From the NCBI RefSeq assembly GCF_010681825.2, contig NZ_CP066776.1, positions 1,798,001-1,862,000 of the forward strand: a stretch of DNA of 64,000 nt. Reading direction: 5' to 3'. The DNA comes from Sulfuriroseicoccus oceanibius. Lineage in GTDB: Bacteria; Verrucomicrobiota; Verrucomicrobiia; Verrucomicrobiales; SLCJ01. Numbering within the stretch: the stretch's first letter is position 1; each line of letters begins with the position of its first letter. The position numbers were made by a program, and so were the translations under genes. The notes beneath the pieces are model-generated. The model had not been told where the DNA came from. It saw only the letters and a program-made list of their open reading frames with translations, and did not search any database. Below, in pieces: positions 1 to 8,304 of the stretch.

Positions 1-1320
1 TATTACAATGGAGAGACCCAGCAGTTCTATGTTCGGGTCTCCGGCGATAGGTATCAAGTGCGCTCGGAGAGGGAGCTCAGGCGCTTTATGGAGGCCTCGG
101 GAGTTGTCGGTAAGGAGGCTCAAAATAGCGATCTGGTGGATATCCAGCTGACGCATCGAGTTGAATATGCTCACCCATTGAGCGGGCATGATGCCGGAGT
201 GGTGGACCTAGGGAATACCAAATTGCTGATCACTAATTCGCCGCCTCGGATCGTGCCTCAAGCGGGTGATTGGCCGACCATACATGGCTTTTTGCGCGCT
301 CTCTTCGGTGCGGAGGATCAGGTTCAGGTCTTCAAGCAATGGCTGAAGCTTGGCTATGAGCTCATCCACTGTGGTGGTGGGCAGAAGCAGAGCCAGCTGT
401 TGTGTTTGATTGGTGCCGCCGGCTGTGGGAAGTCCCAGTTGTCCCGACACATTATCGGGCCTGTTCTTGGCCGATCAGGCTCCGGAGTAGAGTTGTATTC
501 CAACACCGATTTCAATGCTTCTGTGTTCGCCCTTGAGCTCCTCGAGTTGGACGACGTTCCAATCGGCCGGGGATTGGGAGGTCGCGATAGGTTCATGGCC
601 CAGACCAAAGAGGCTTTGGTTGCCAACAGTCTTTTTTGCAACCCCAAGGGGGTGAATGGTTACCAGGTTTCCCCAAAGTGGCGGCTGGTCATGATGATGA
701 ATGATGACCCTGAGCTGCTTGAGGAATTCCCGCTCAATGTTTCTGGGTGGGATGACAAGGTGATCATGCATCGCTGCCAGGACGCCAGCCAGCTTCTCGG
801 ATCGTCAACTGATGAGATGGCGAGGTTTGATGAAGCGGTGAGGAGGGAGTTGCCAGCCTTCATTCATCATCTCGTTAACTGGGAGTGTGACCCATGCTAT
901 CGGAGTTCTCCGGGTGAAGGTACTCGCTTTGGGGTCGATTCCTATAAGCATCCCGCATTGGTGCGCGAAGTCTTCGAGAACAGCAAAGAGGCGCAGATGG
1001 AGCAGCTTCTGATCATCGCTCACAGAAACCGAGTGGTGAGAGATGCGCTGAAATCAGACGGGCAGGCAGATCCGACAGCAAGCTACTGGTGGAATCATTC
1101 CGACTTTCGCTCATGCATGGACCACTCTGACCGGGAAAGAGCCGATAGGCTGGTGCCAGATCCTCAACGGTTTGGCACGATGATGGCGAGGCTGAGTCGT
1201 TCATCCGAGTTGCAGGGGCGACTTGAGAGACGTCATGGCAACCGGCGGAACGAGTGGGAGTTTACCCCGAATCTAGTGCAGGGAGTCTTACCTGAGACGG
1301 ACCCATCTACCGGAAGTTAG
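1..1320 (+). CDS. Phage/plasmid P4-D5-type primase-helicase ATPase (5'-partial)
   Basis: The frame is open from base 1, so the true start lies outside the window; the first in-window start-like codon is GTG at 58, but the frame reads through upstream of it. A Walker A motif GAAGCGKSQ is encoded near 412-438 and an acidic Walker B-like stretch LELLELDDVP near 530-560. A run of mixed alpha/beta sequence follows, with WRLVMMMNDDPE matching the sensor region of D5/P4-family superfamily 3 helicases. Such proteins unwind DNA at element replication origins. The primase half would lie upstream. A hairpin follows the stop. With the integrase at 44-45 kb it suggests that the left arm belongs to an integrative element. 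ATPase identity is fairly safe; the exact family is inferred. Confidence 0.7.
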   Translation, partial: YYNGETQQFYVRVSGDRYQVRSERELRRFMEASGVVGKEAQNSDLVDIQLTHRVEYAHPLSGHDAGVVDLGNTKLLITNSPPRIVPQAGDWPTIHGFLRALFGAEDQVQVFKQWLKLGYELIHCGGGQKQSQLLCLIGAAGCGKSQLSRHIIGPVLGRSGSGVELYSNTDFNASVFALELLELDDVPIGRGLGGRDRFMAQTKEALVANSLFCNPKGVNGYQVSPKWRLVMMMNDDPELLEEFPLNVSGWDDKVIMHRCQDASQLLGSSTDEMARFDEAVRRELPAFIHHLVNWECDPCYRSSPGEGTRFGVDSYKHPALVREVFENSKEAQMEQLLIIAHRNRVVRDALKSDGQADPTASYWWNHSDFRSCMDHSDRERADRLVPDPQRFGTMMARLSRSSELQGRLERRHGNRRNEWEFTPNLVQGVLPETDPSTGS

Positions 1321-1600
1321 TGGAGGCGTGGAAGCAGAGTGGAGGCTTGGGAGATTGAGCTTCCACTCTGCAATTCATTTATGTTGAGGCGTTTGTCGTG
1401 AATGGTGGAGGTGTGGATCCTGAATCAAAGAGTTGGGTGAGTTTGCCTGGGTACAAGAGGAACTCTTAAAAGTGTGTATGAATCCCATATCTAGCGTCCA
1501 CGCTTCCACTAATTGCTTTTGCCCCACAACTTTTCAGGGATGCAGCGTGGAAGCTGGCTGAATCGAAAGCCTCCACCGTTGGCAAAAAGTCTCCACTTTA
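1321..1600. repeat. Iteron-like cluster of GTGGA(A/G)GC motifs
   Basis: This gene-free gap between the primase-helicase and the next gene holds many copies of a short motif, GTGGAAGC or GTGGAGGC, on both strands. Direct copies are near 1327-1335, 1339-1347, 1404 and 1545-1553. Inverted copies (GCTTCCAC or GCCTCCAC) are near 1358-1366, 1502-1509 and 1569-1576. Clustered short repeats beside a replicative helicase gene resemble the binding sites of an element origin or an operator array. No binding has been shown; this is read from sequence only. Confidence 0.4.
1334..1371 (+). terminator. Hairpin after primase-helicase gene
   Basis: A 14-bp stem (GCAGAGTGGAGGCT, 1334-1347, with AGCTTCCACTCTGC, 1358-1371) has one G-T pair and a 10-base loop. 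It starts 14 bases after the stop codon. No clear T-run follows, so it may be a protein-binding palindrome of the surrounding repeat cluster, not a terminator. Confidence 0.4.
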
Positions 1601-1615
1601 AGGGCGGGCGATGAC

Positions 1616-2689
1616 TCAGACCATCTTGTTGAGGAACGGAAATTCCCCGAAGTAATCGGCTTTACCCAGGATCCTGCGATCGATCGGGTGTGATTGCATC
1701 AATGAGTCGAATCGCTGAGGGTAGAGCAGTCGGTAGTTCTGCAGCCAGAGAGGTGCAGGCATCCCTTGCTCCTCATAGTCAACGCAGCCTTGTATGTCTG
1801 CCTGTGACGGTCGATTGAACCAATCCAGCAGTTCGCGTGATGAGGGGATCTCCCCGGGATGTGTCCAGATCTTGTTGGCCCACATCAGCTTTTCGAGCGG
1901 GGTTTCCTCGAATTTGGTGGCAAAGTCGCTATTGAGGACGAAGAGCCTGCAAAACGATTCGATTGCCCGATACTGAGCGTCTTTCACCATCCGACTGCAA
2001 GCCGCGCCTCTTAGAGCCTCCTTGAGCGCGAGGAACTCAGGAGCATCGGTTGCTGCGGCACGGGTCTGCGCCAGCAATCGGGGGAGCAGTGAGAGCAAAT
2101 AGACATCTTGGTCGTCCAATAGCGGAGTGGAGGGGGGATTCTCACTGAGCGCATCATCAGTGTGAGTCCGCTGGAATGCGTCGTATGAGTCCCTGGTGTA
2201 GGGCTCCAGATGAAGAGCGGATGGAAATACTCTGATCTGTCCTGACCCTCGGATTCCCCGGGTCTCCTGAATCAAGCGGCAGCAATCCTCTGCGAGTTCG
2301 TCAATCGACCGGTATTCGCCTCCTTGCACATGCAGCGCCAGACCTCGTCCGAGGAACTCGCTCCTGCGGTGGAACAATTTCCAATCCGCTCCAAACGCGT
2401 TGCGGGGGATGAAGTCATGGTCAGGCTTCAAGGGCACCAATTGGTCTACAGGCGTCGTGTTTTTGCCCGGGTAGTAGTGCCCAGGAGCAATCCACGCTCC
2501 AAATTGTTGCTGGATTCTGGTTGAGAGCTGCTTTGAGACCGGCAGCTCGTAGCGTTCTACACGCCCTACTTGGGAAAAGTTGATGCCCTTGAGCTGCTTG
2601 GCAAACTCCCTTAATGAGCCCTCGCGTAGCGGGCCTCCAGCCAGGAGGGATCTAAGAGCCTTTACTGGGTGCTGTCTGAGTTGGGGCAT
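1616..2689 (-). CDS. Protein with N-terminal XRE-like helix-turn-helix, function unknown
   Basis: About 357 residues from the ATG at 2689. The frame stays open much further upstream, but that part overlaps the divergent gene and looks non-coding. Residues about 20-65 (SLREFAKQL, then FSQVGRVERYELPVSKQL) follow the spacing of an XRE/Cro-type helix-turn-helix, including the R-V-E-R turn. The remaining 290 residues are acidic, helical and unrecognised. The gene is divergent from the one starting at 2835, leaving about 145 bp that could hold both promoters. It may regulate the element module, but this is inference. No enzyme motif is visible. Confidence 0.55.
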   Translation of the reverse strand: MPQLRQHPVKALRSLLAGGPLREGSLREFAKQLKGINFSQVGRVERYELPVSKQLSTRIQQQFGAWIAPGHYYPGKNTTPVDQLVPLKPDHDFIPRNAFGADWKLFHRRSEFLGRGLALHVQGGEYRSIDELAEDCCRLIQETRGIRGSGQIRVFPSALHLEPYTRDSYDAFQRTHTDDALSENPPSTPLLDDQDVYLLSLLPRLLAQTRAAATDAPEFLALKEALRGAACSRMVKDAQYRAIESFCRLFVLNSDFATKFEETPLEKLMWANKIWTHPGEIPSSRELLDWFNRPSQADIQGCVDYEEQGMPAPLWLQNYRLLYPQRFDSLMQSHPIDRRILGKADYFGEFPFLNKMV

Positions 2690-2834
2690 GTCGAACTTAA
2701 GCTTGTCGGTGTGAGTTGTGTGACATGAAGGAGGCGAAGTGCACAGAAGAATCTTGCTTGTTTTGGTTCTGGAAGGCAGACTGTGGTGGTTAGTGTTACT
2801 TGCGCCGCTAGTTGCACGGAAATGTATCTCAACC

Positions 2835-4247
2835 ATGAAAGACCAAACTTCGAACCAGCCTCCGGTAGAGGATCTGAATTTCCCCGATTCTTTTGCAACC
2901 AACAAGATCCTTGAGAAAATCTCACAACAATATGGGTGCAAGGCTCTTGGTGGCGGGGATGTTAAGCAAGGGTTGAATATGTTATCCGCCCTCAGTGCCG
3001 CGGCCACCCAGATCTTGCCTCGTGATGTGGAGCCCACGAGGGGGGCTAGCTTGATCGCTGGAGGCTTTAGTATCGTGTCAGGGGATGAGGTCTTCAATGC
3101 CAGAGTCCGATCCGAGTTGATCACCCCACTTAGGGAGTCACAGAACTGGGCCATCTCGAAAGCGGACTTCGTTACCAGGTCCTTGCAGATGGGGCTTGCG
3201 CCAAAGATGGATCTGAATCCTGCTCAAATTCTTTGTCGAGGAGGGACTTCTGATGAGGTCCAAGCTAAATTGGAACAATGGATGTCGCCAAGGGTGCTGG
3301 TAACCGGCAGCTCACCGGGGGGCATGGCAAAGCTTCTTTCCCAAGCTCACAACGGCCGAGCTCTGGTGGTAGCTACGATCGACAGCCGATCTCAAGCTGA
3401 CTCTCTTGGAAGCCTGGTTGGGGACTTGCTAACTGACGGCTATACAACTTCCCTGGTGAGTGGTGATCCTGGCATTTCTGTTACGGGAGAGGTCTTGGCG
3501 ATGACCAACAATGATACCGCCCGTGAAATTGCGTCTCTTGCAGGGCAGGGGAGCTGGGTTCACCGCTGTGTGTGGTTGGATGCGTCTAAAGCTGAATTTG
3601 ATTTGGAGGCCGAGGATCGGAGTGCACGCGGTTATCGCCCGCTTCTGGAACGCCTGTACAAGATGAGGGTCGGCGTTGACGCTTCGAGGATTGGTATGTA
3701 CAGGGTGCCGGCACGGTACGTTGAACAATGGAATCAGTTTGCTGCGGAATGGGCGGGAGGAGATAGTTCGCAGATTGGACTCGCTCACAAAATCTTTCCG
3801 AGTCTTGGTGTCGGTTTGCACCTCGTGTGGACATCCCCGCAAAGAATTCCAGAGGAGATTTGGCTCTGGGCATTTCACTTGGGCAAGTACCTGCTTCTTC
3901 AGTCGCGCGACGTCCGGGTTGGATTGCGCCATGGCGCGGAACTGGCACTTGTTGAGAACGCTGCACTCCGCATCCTGCCTAAGATGGATGATACCCCAAT
4001 GACGGTGCGGGAGATCTCGCGCAGATGTAGTTCAATGCGGGCGGAGCTGTGTAGGACTGCTCTAAAATGTCTGACCGCAGCGGGATACCTCGAGGAGCTC
4101 GAGAATAAATGGCGAATTGATCCCAATTTCAGCGCTGAGGCTGATCTCAAAAGTGTTGAATGTGCAAAAAACGCGGTTTTTCTCCCGACCTTAAAGGGGG
4201 GTAGGTTCAATAGGGAATTCCTTGCCCAACTCGAAATGACACGGTGA
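2835..4247 (+). CDS. DUF3987-like element protein with C-terminal winged helix
   Basis: 470 residues from ATG 2835; an upstream in-frame start at 2739 would add 32 poor-looking residues. The N-terminal 250 residues, with LSALSAAATQILPRD and a TRGASL stretch, resemble in pattern DUF3987 proteins of phages and integrative elements, which are usually P-loop ATPases. However, no intact GxxxxGK[ST] is seen; the expected place reads GSSPGGMAKLLS. The C-terminal 90 residues (TVREISRRC, then TALKCLTAAGYLEEL) look like a winged-helix DNA-binding domain. With the primase-helicase and the iteron-like region this would make a replication or maintenance module. The family call is tentative. Confidence 0.45.
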   Translation: MKDQTSNQPPVEDLNFPDSFATNKILEKISQQYGCKALGGGDVKQGLNMLSALSAAATQILPRDVEPTRGASLIAGGFSIVSGDEVFNARVRSELITPLRESQNWAISKADFVTRSLQMGLAPKMDLNPAQILCRGGTSDEVQAKLEQWMSPRVLVTGSSPGGMAKLLSQAHNGRALVVATIDSRSQADSLGSLVGDLLTDGYTTSLVSGDPGISVTGEVLAMTNNDTAREIASLAGQGSWVHRCVWLDASKAEFDLEAEDRSARGYRPLLERLYKMRVGVDASRIGMYRVPARYVEQWNQFAAEWAGGDSSQIGLAHKIFPSLGVGLHLVWTSPQRIPEEIWLWAFHLGKYLLLQSRDVRVGLRHGAELALVENAALRILPKMDDTPMTVREISRRCSSMRAELCRTALKCLTAAGYLEELENKWRIDPNFSAEADLKSVECAKNAVFLPTLKGGRFNREFLAQLEMTR

Positions 4248-4365
4248 CAAACGTGACTGCGGATGACAGAGGAGTGATGCGTATGTGACTTGATCTGGAC
4301 ATGTCAAAAGCCGGACCTATTCGGACATTGAGGGCGTGCTTCAAGCAATGAGGCATGGGGCGGGT

Positions 4366-4686
4366 GGCTCTGTGGCGGACAAGGTGTCAGCTCGCCTTGA
4401 TTCGGAGTGATTTGCTCTCGCTGCCGATAGCTCGGATGGCAAAGACCATCATTAGAATCAGTGATGGCGACCAAAACATCCACCATGGCCATTGGGAGAT
4501 ACCGGGTGCCCAGTCGGCGAGCAGGTAACGAGTGGCCAGAAGCCAAACCTGTGCGGCGGACAGAAGTGCGGTGAGGTTGCTTGGACGCTTAATGAGGTGC
4601 TCGCCGTCAAGGGGAGGTCGAGCGCTGAGGATGCATAGAAGTGCTGTCAGGCCGATGGTGAGTGGTGCGAGGGCGACCCACCATGA
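4366..4686. repeat. Left copy of 318-bp direct repeat (partner 23889-24209)
   Basis: This stretch aligns without gaps to 23889-24209 at a constant offset of 19,523 bp. I count about 29 mismatches over roughly 318 positions, near 91 percent identity. It covers the 3' two-thirds of the small membrane-protein gene and about 20 bases past its stop. Similarity falls off sharply on both sides. The two copies bracket the defence operon and the small genes up to 23.9 kb. Confidence 0.85.
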
Positions 4687-4812
4687 TATCCCGGAGATGC
4701 CGGCTAGTCTGACGGCGAGAAGTGTCACCTGTAGTACTGCCAATAGAAAAAGTAGGAGTCCCTGTTTTTTGGACGGAGGGCGAGGGCTTACTGGAGGTCG
4801 TTGGTACATCAA
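4387..4812 (-). CDS. Small integral membrane protein (paralogue A)
   Basis: 141 residues with four likely membrane helices: about 18-36 (LLLFLLAVLQVTLLAVRL), 44-64, 82-100 and 107-128. A basic, proline-rich N-terminus and a short basic C-terminus suggest both ends face the cytoplasm. The C-terminal two-thirds is nearly identical to the protein at 23925-24413, while the N-terminal 40 residues have diverged. No family was recognised. The gene lies just downstream of hsdR on the same strand, 153 bp after its end, so it could be read through from the defence operon. It could also simply be the fixed end of a duplicated segment. Confidence 0.6.
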   Translation of the reverse strand: MMYQRPPVSPRPPSKKQGLLLFLLAVLQVTLLAVRLAGISGISWWVALAPLTIGLTALLCILSARPPLDGEHLIKRPSNLTALLSAAQVWLLATRYLLADWAPGISQWPWWMFWSPSLILMMVFAIRAIGSESKSLRIKAS

Positions 4813-4965
4813 ATTGTGGGCCGAGAACGATCAGGCTTTGTCTCTAAAGCGTAGCAGGACTTCGGGAAATTGTGCTGATTTTCCTTGTGGCCTCGCTAGG
4901 TTATTTAAAGGTCAGATTGTGATCCGCTCCTATTCCTGATCTGGCGAGTGATTACCCCCACATCC

Positions 4966-7900
4966 CTACTCCCCGTCCCCATCGCCTCGGAGTTTCTCCC
5001 ACAGGTTGGCGTGGTTGAGTAGGACGCGCAGGATGCCGTGTAAGGTGTCCTTTGAGTTGAGGGCTTTGGTGCTCATTGTGCTATGGGCGTCCAGAGCCTC
5101 GATAATGGCGTCCTGCAGTGCTGGCATGAGGTCCGGGGAGCTGGCGAACTGCTCTTTGCTGTTGCTTTGGGCCTGGGTGCGGAGCTTGTCGGATTCGAGC
5201 AGCTTGCCGAGGATGACGTTGTTGACATAGATCAGCTGGTCATCGTCCGTGGTCTCCGTGCCGAAGAGCTCATTGAGCTGCTCGATGATGGCACTCATTT
5301 GTACCTTCTGCTTCTCCTGGATGGATCCGCTGCCCGATTCGGTGATCGGCTTGAGGTACTCTCCTTTGCCCTCACCAAGAGTGGTGTCGGAGTTCTTCTG
5401 CTTGTTGAGCTTGTGGTGGGTCAGCTTCACCTTGGACAGGTCAATGCCATCGCGCTCGCGGCCGAAGTCCAGCAGGCGTACCAGATGCTTGTAGAAAATG
5501 GCGCGCTTCTCGATGTCGGTGTTGCCGTAGTCGAAGATCTGCGAGAGGAAGGTGTAGAGGCGCAGGAAGGCACCGAGGTCGGCCTTGAAGAGGGTCAGGC
5601 AATCCATCTCTTCCTTGGCTGCTTTGGCTCCAGAATCATCGCCCTTTTCCTTGGCCTGCGTGTAGGCGGCTGTGGCGGCTTTGAATCGCTTGAGCAGGCG
5701 GTCTGCGACAGGCTCAATCGCTTTGAAAAGCATGGCCTGCGTCGCGTCGTAGCGCAGCTCGATGTTGACCACGCGATCGACTTCGTTGTCATCGTAGAAG
5801 CCTGCACCGTCGAGCTTGGCGCGGAGGTTGTAGACCAAGTTTGGATCCGTGGTGGTTTCCAGCTCGGCTGTCTCGTAATAGACCTGGAACGACTTGAGGA
5901 TGTCCTCGGCTTCGTTGGCAAAGTCGACCACATAGGTGGTGTCTTTGCCCGGGTGGCAGCGGTTCAGTCGCGACAAGGTCTGGACGGCCTGGATCCCGGA
6001 AAGGCGTTTGTCCACATACATCGCGCAGAGCAGCGGTTGGTCGAAGCCGGTCTGGAATTTGTTTGCCACCAGAAGGATGTGGAATGCCTCGTCCTTGAAG
6101 GCTTCGCGGATGTCACGTCCGTGCAGACCGGAATTGAGCGTCTCCGAGGTTTCGGTGAACTCATCCGGGCCGGATTCAGGGTCGCTGACTTTGCCGGAGA
6201 AGGCGACAAGGGTGCCATAGCCGTAGCCCTTCTCCTTGATGTATTGGTTGATCGCCAGCGACCAGCGCACCGCCTCCTTGCGGCTGCCCACCACGACCAT
6301 GGCCTTGGCCTTGCCATCGAGCAGCTTGGTGACGTTCTGGCGGTAGTGCTCGACGATGATTTCCACCTTTTGGGAGATGTTGTACGGGTGCAGGCGGACC
6401 CAGCCCATGATGCCCTTCATGGCGGTGGACTTCTCCACCTGGGTGTCATCGTAGTCCTTGCCTTGGTGGGAGAGTTTGAATGCCAGCTTGTAGTTGGTGT
6501 AGTTCTTCAGCACGTCGAGGATGAATCCCTCCTCAATGGCCTGACGCATCGAGTAGACGTGGAATGGCCGCGGCACGTTGTCCTCCGCAGGCTTGCGGCT
6601 CGGATCCGGGCGGGTGCCAAAGATCTCCAGAGTTTTGCCCTTAGGGGTGGCGGTAAAGGCGACAAAGGTCACTCCTTGGTCATCGGCGCGGGCAGTCATT
6701 TGTGCGGCAAGAATGTCCTCCGCGCTGATTTCGCCCCCGTCGTTGATTTCCTCCAGCTCTTCCGGGCTGAGCACCGCCTTGAGCTTGGCTGCGGCCTCAC
6801 CGGTTTGCGAACTATGGGCTTCGTCCGCGATCACTGCGAAGCGCTTGCCTTCCGTAGCAGCCAGCTCACGCACCTTTTCCAAGGCGAACGGGAAGGTCTG
6901 GATCGTACAAACCACGATCTTCTTGTCCCCTGAGAGAGCCTCGGCCAATGCGGCACTCTTGCTCCCGGTCTTGCCGTCAATGCGGGCGACCACGCCGGTC
7001 TTGCGCTGGAAGTTGAATAAAGCGTCCTGCAGCTGGGAATCGATCACATTGCGGTCGGAGACCACGATCACACTGTCGAACACCTTCTCATCCTTGGCAT
7101 CGTGCAGCTCGGAGAAAAAGTGCGCCGTCCATGCGATCGAGTTCGTCTTACCCGATCCTGCCGAGTGCTGGACCAGGTACTTGGTGCCGGGGCCGTCCGC
7201 TACCACCGCCTGTTGCAGTTTGCGGGTGGCATCGAGCTGATGATAACGAGGGAAGATGACCTTGTTGATCTTACCTTTCTTGTCCTTCTCGCTGATGAGG
7301 TAACGACCAAGAATCTCCAGCCATCCCTCGCGTTGCCACACCTGTTCCCAGAGGTAACTGGTGGAGTGTCCGTTCGGGTTGAGCGGATTCCCAGCGCCTC
7401 CGTTGTTCCCCAGGTTGAAGGGGAGGAAGAAGGTGTTACCTCCCACTAACTTGGTGGTCATGTGGACCTCGCGGTTACTCACGGCAAAGTGAACCAAGGC
7501 TCCCGATGGGAACGAGAGCAGAGGCTCCGGGTTCTGCCCCTTGGGTTTGGGGTTCCGGTCGTAGCGGTATTGGTCGATGGCATCGCCCACGCATTGAGTG
7601 AAGTCCGTCTTTAGTTCAGCTGTGGCAATGGGCAGCCCATTGAGGAAGAGCACGAGATCGATCGAGTTCTCGTTGTAGAGCGAGTAATGAACTTGGCGCA
7701 CCACGCGCAAACGGTTCGCCTCATAGCGGCTTTGGATCTCCGGGTTGAGCGCGAAGGCCGGTTTGAACTGAGCGAGGCGCAGCGCCTGTCTGAGCCCGAG
7801 CAGTTCCACTCCATTGCGCAGAACATCCAGCGAACCGCGTTGGTTGAGTTGGTCGCGCACACGGGTGAGCAGCGTGGTTTCCGCCTGGCTGCCGTGGTTC

Positions 7901-8082
7901 TTCACCAGCGCCTCCCATGCCTTCGGCTGCGACTCCTTCACCCACGCCACGAGGTCGGCCGGGAAAAGCGCCCGCTCCCGGTCATAGTGCTGGGCATCGC
8001 CCTTGGCGTAGAGCCAGCCGTGCTTGGAAAGGTGGGCGCAGATCTCGTCTTCGAAGCTGATTTCCTTGTGGATGTCGTGCAT
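4966..8082 (-). CDS. hsdR: Type I restriction enzyme R subunit
   Basis: 1038 residues from ATG 8082 (MHDIHKEISFEDE); a longer frame adds 15 unlikely residues. HsdR is the translocase-nuclease subunit that cuts unmethylated DNA at a distance from the HsdS-recognised site. Nuclease motif: D142 followed by E156-L-K158 in SIDLVLF...TAELK. Walker A HSAGSGKTN is near 305-314, DEAH at 420-423, and TATPKGKTLEIFG follows as a superfamily 2 motif III region. LVANKFQTGFDQP and TLSRLNRCHPGKD are the late helicase motifs. It ends the operon that begins with hsdM at 21719, but is separated from hsdS by four other genes. Length is normal for the family, and no disruption is seen. Confidence 0.95.
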   Translation of the reverse strand: MHDIHKEISFEDEICAHLSKHGWLYAKGDAQHYDRERALFPADLVAWVKESQPKAWEALVKNHGSQAETTLLTRVRDQLNQRGSLDVLRNGVELLGLRQALRLAQFKPAFALNPEIQSRYEANRLRVVRQVHYSLYNENSIDLVLFLNGLPIATAELKTDFTQCVGDAIDQYRYDRNPKPKGQNPEPLLSFPSGALVHFAVSNREVHMTTKLVGGNTFFLPFNLGNNGGAGNPLNPNGHSTSYLWEQVWQREGWLEILGRYLISEKDKKGKINKVIFPRYHQLDATRKLQQAVVADGPGTKYLVQHSAGSGKTNSIAWTAHFFSELHDAKDEKVFDSVIVVSDRNVIDSQLQDALFNFQRKTGVVARIDGKTGSKSAALAEALSGDKKIVVCTIQTFPFALEKVRELAATEGKRFAVIADEAHSSQTGEAAAKLKAVLSPEELEEINDGGEISAEDILAAQMTARADDQGVTFVAFTATPKGKTLEIFGTRPDPSRKPAEDNVPRPFHVYSMRQAIEEGFILDVLKNYTNYKLAFKLSHQGKDYDDTQVEKSTAMKGIMGWVRLHPYNISQKVEIIVEHYRQNVTKLLDGKAKAMVVVGSRKEAVRWSLAINQYIKEKGYGYGTLVAFSGKVSDPESGPDEFTETSETLNSGLHGRDIREAFKDEAFHILLVANKFQTGFDQPLLCAMYVDKRLSGIQAVQTLSRLNRCHPGKDTTYVVDFANEAEDILKSFQVYYETAELETTTDPNLVYNLRAKLDGAGFYDDNEVDRVVNIELRYDATQAMLFKAIEPVADRLLKRFKAATAAYTQAKEKGDDSGAKAAKEEMDCLTLFKADLGAFLRLYTFLSQIFDYGNTDIEKRAIFYKHLVRLLDFGRERDGIDLSKVKLTHHKLNKQKNSDTTLGEGKGEYLKPITESGSGSIQEKQKVQMSAIIEQLNELFGTETTDDDQLIYVNNVILGKLLESDKLRTQAQSNSKEQFASSPDLMPALQDAIIEALDAHSTMSTKALNSKDTLHGILRVLLNHANLWEKLRGDGDGE

Positions 8083-8304
8083 GGGAGAGGGTGGGGAGGT
8101 GCCAAATGAGCGGTTACTTTGTAGCAACCGATGGGGATTGGATTAGTGGGATGGGGGCGGGAAATGTGATCTTGGCGGTCATTTTTTGAATGATGCCGTG
8201 GTTTTCATTCAGGTATCCCGCCGGTGTCGCGGTTCGCGCCTTGCGTCACTCGAAAAAGCTTTCCGCCATTTGTCGGGTTTGGCTGTTCGATTGATAGGAT
8301 CTGT
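8083..8304. other. 222-bp gap within defence operon
   Basis: This is the longest spacer in the operon, between the helicase gene and hsdR. I see no gene and no strong T-tailed hairpin. It is long enough to carry a separate hsdR promoter on the minus strand, but I cannot point to a convincing one. Confidence 0.4.

Noticed and set aside
5083-6933. 616-codon open frame opposite hsdR
   Set aside because: It is antisense to the intact helicase motifs of hsdR and arises from GC-rich third positions; its composition is unnatural and it has no motif.
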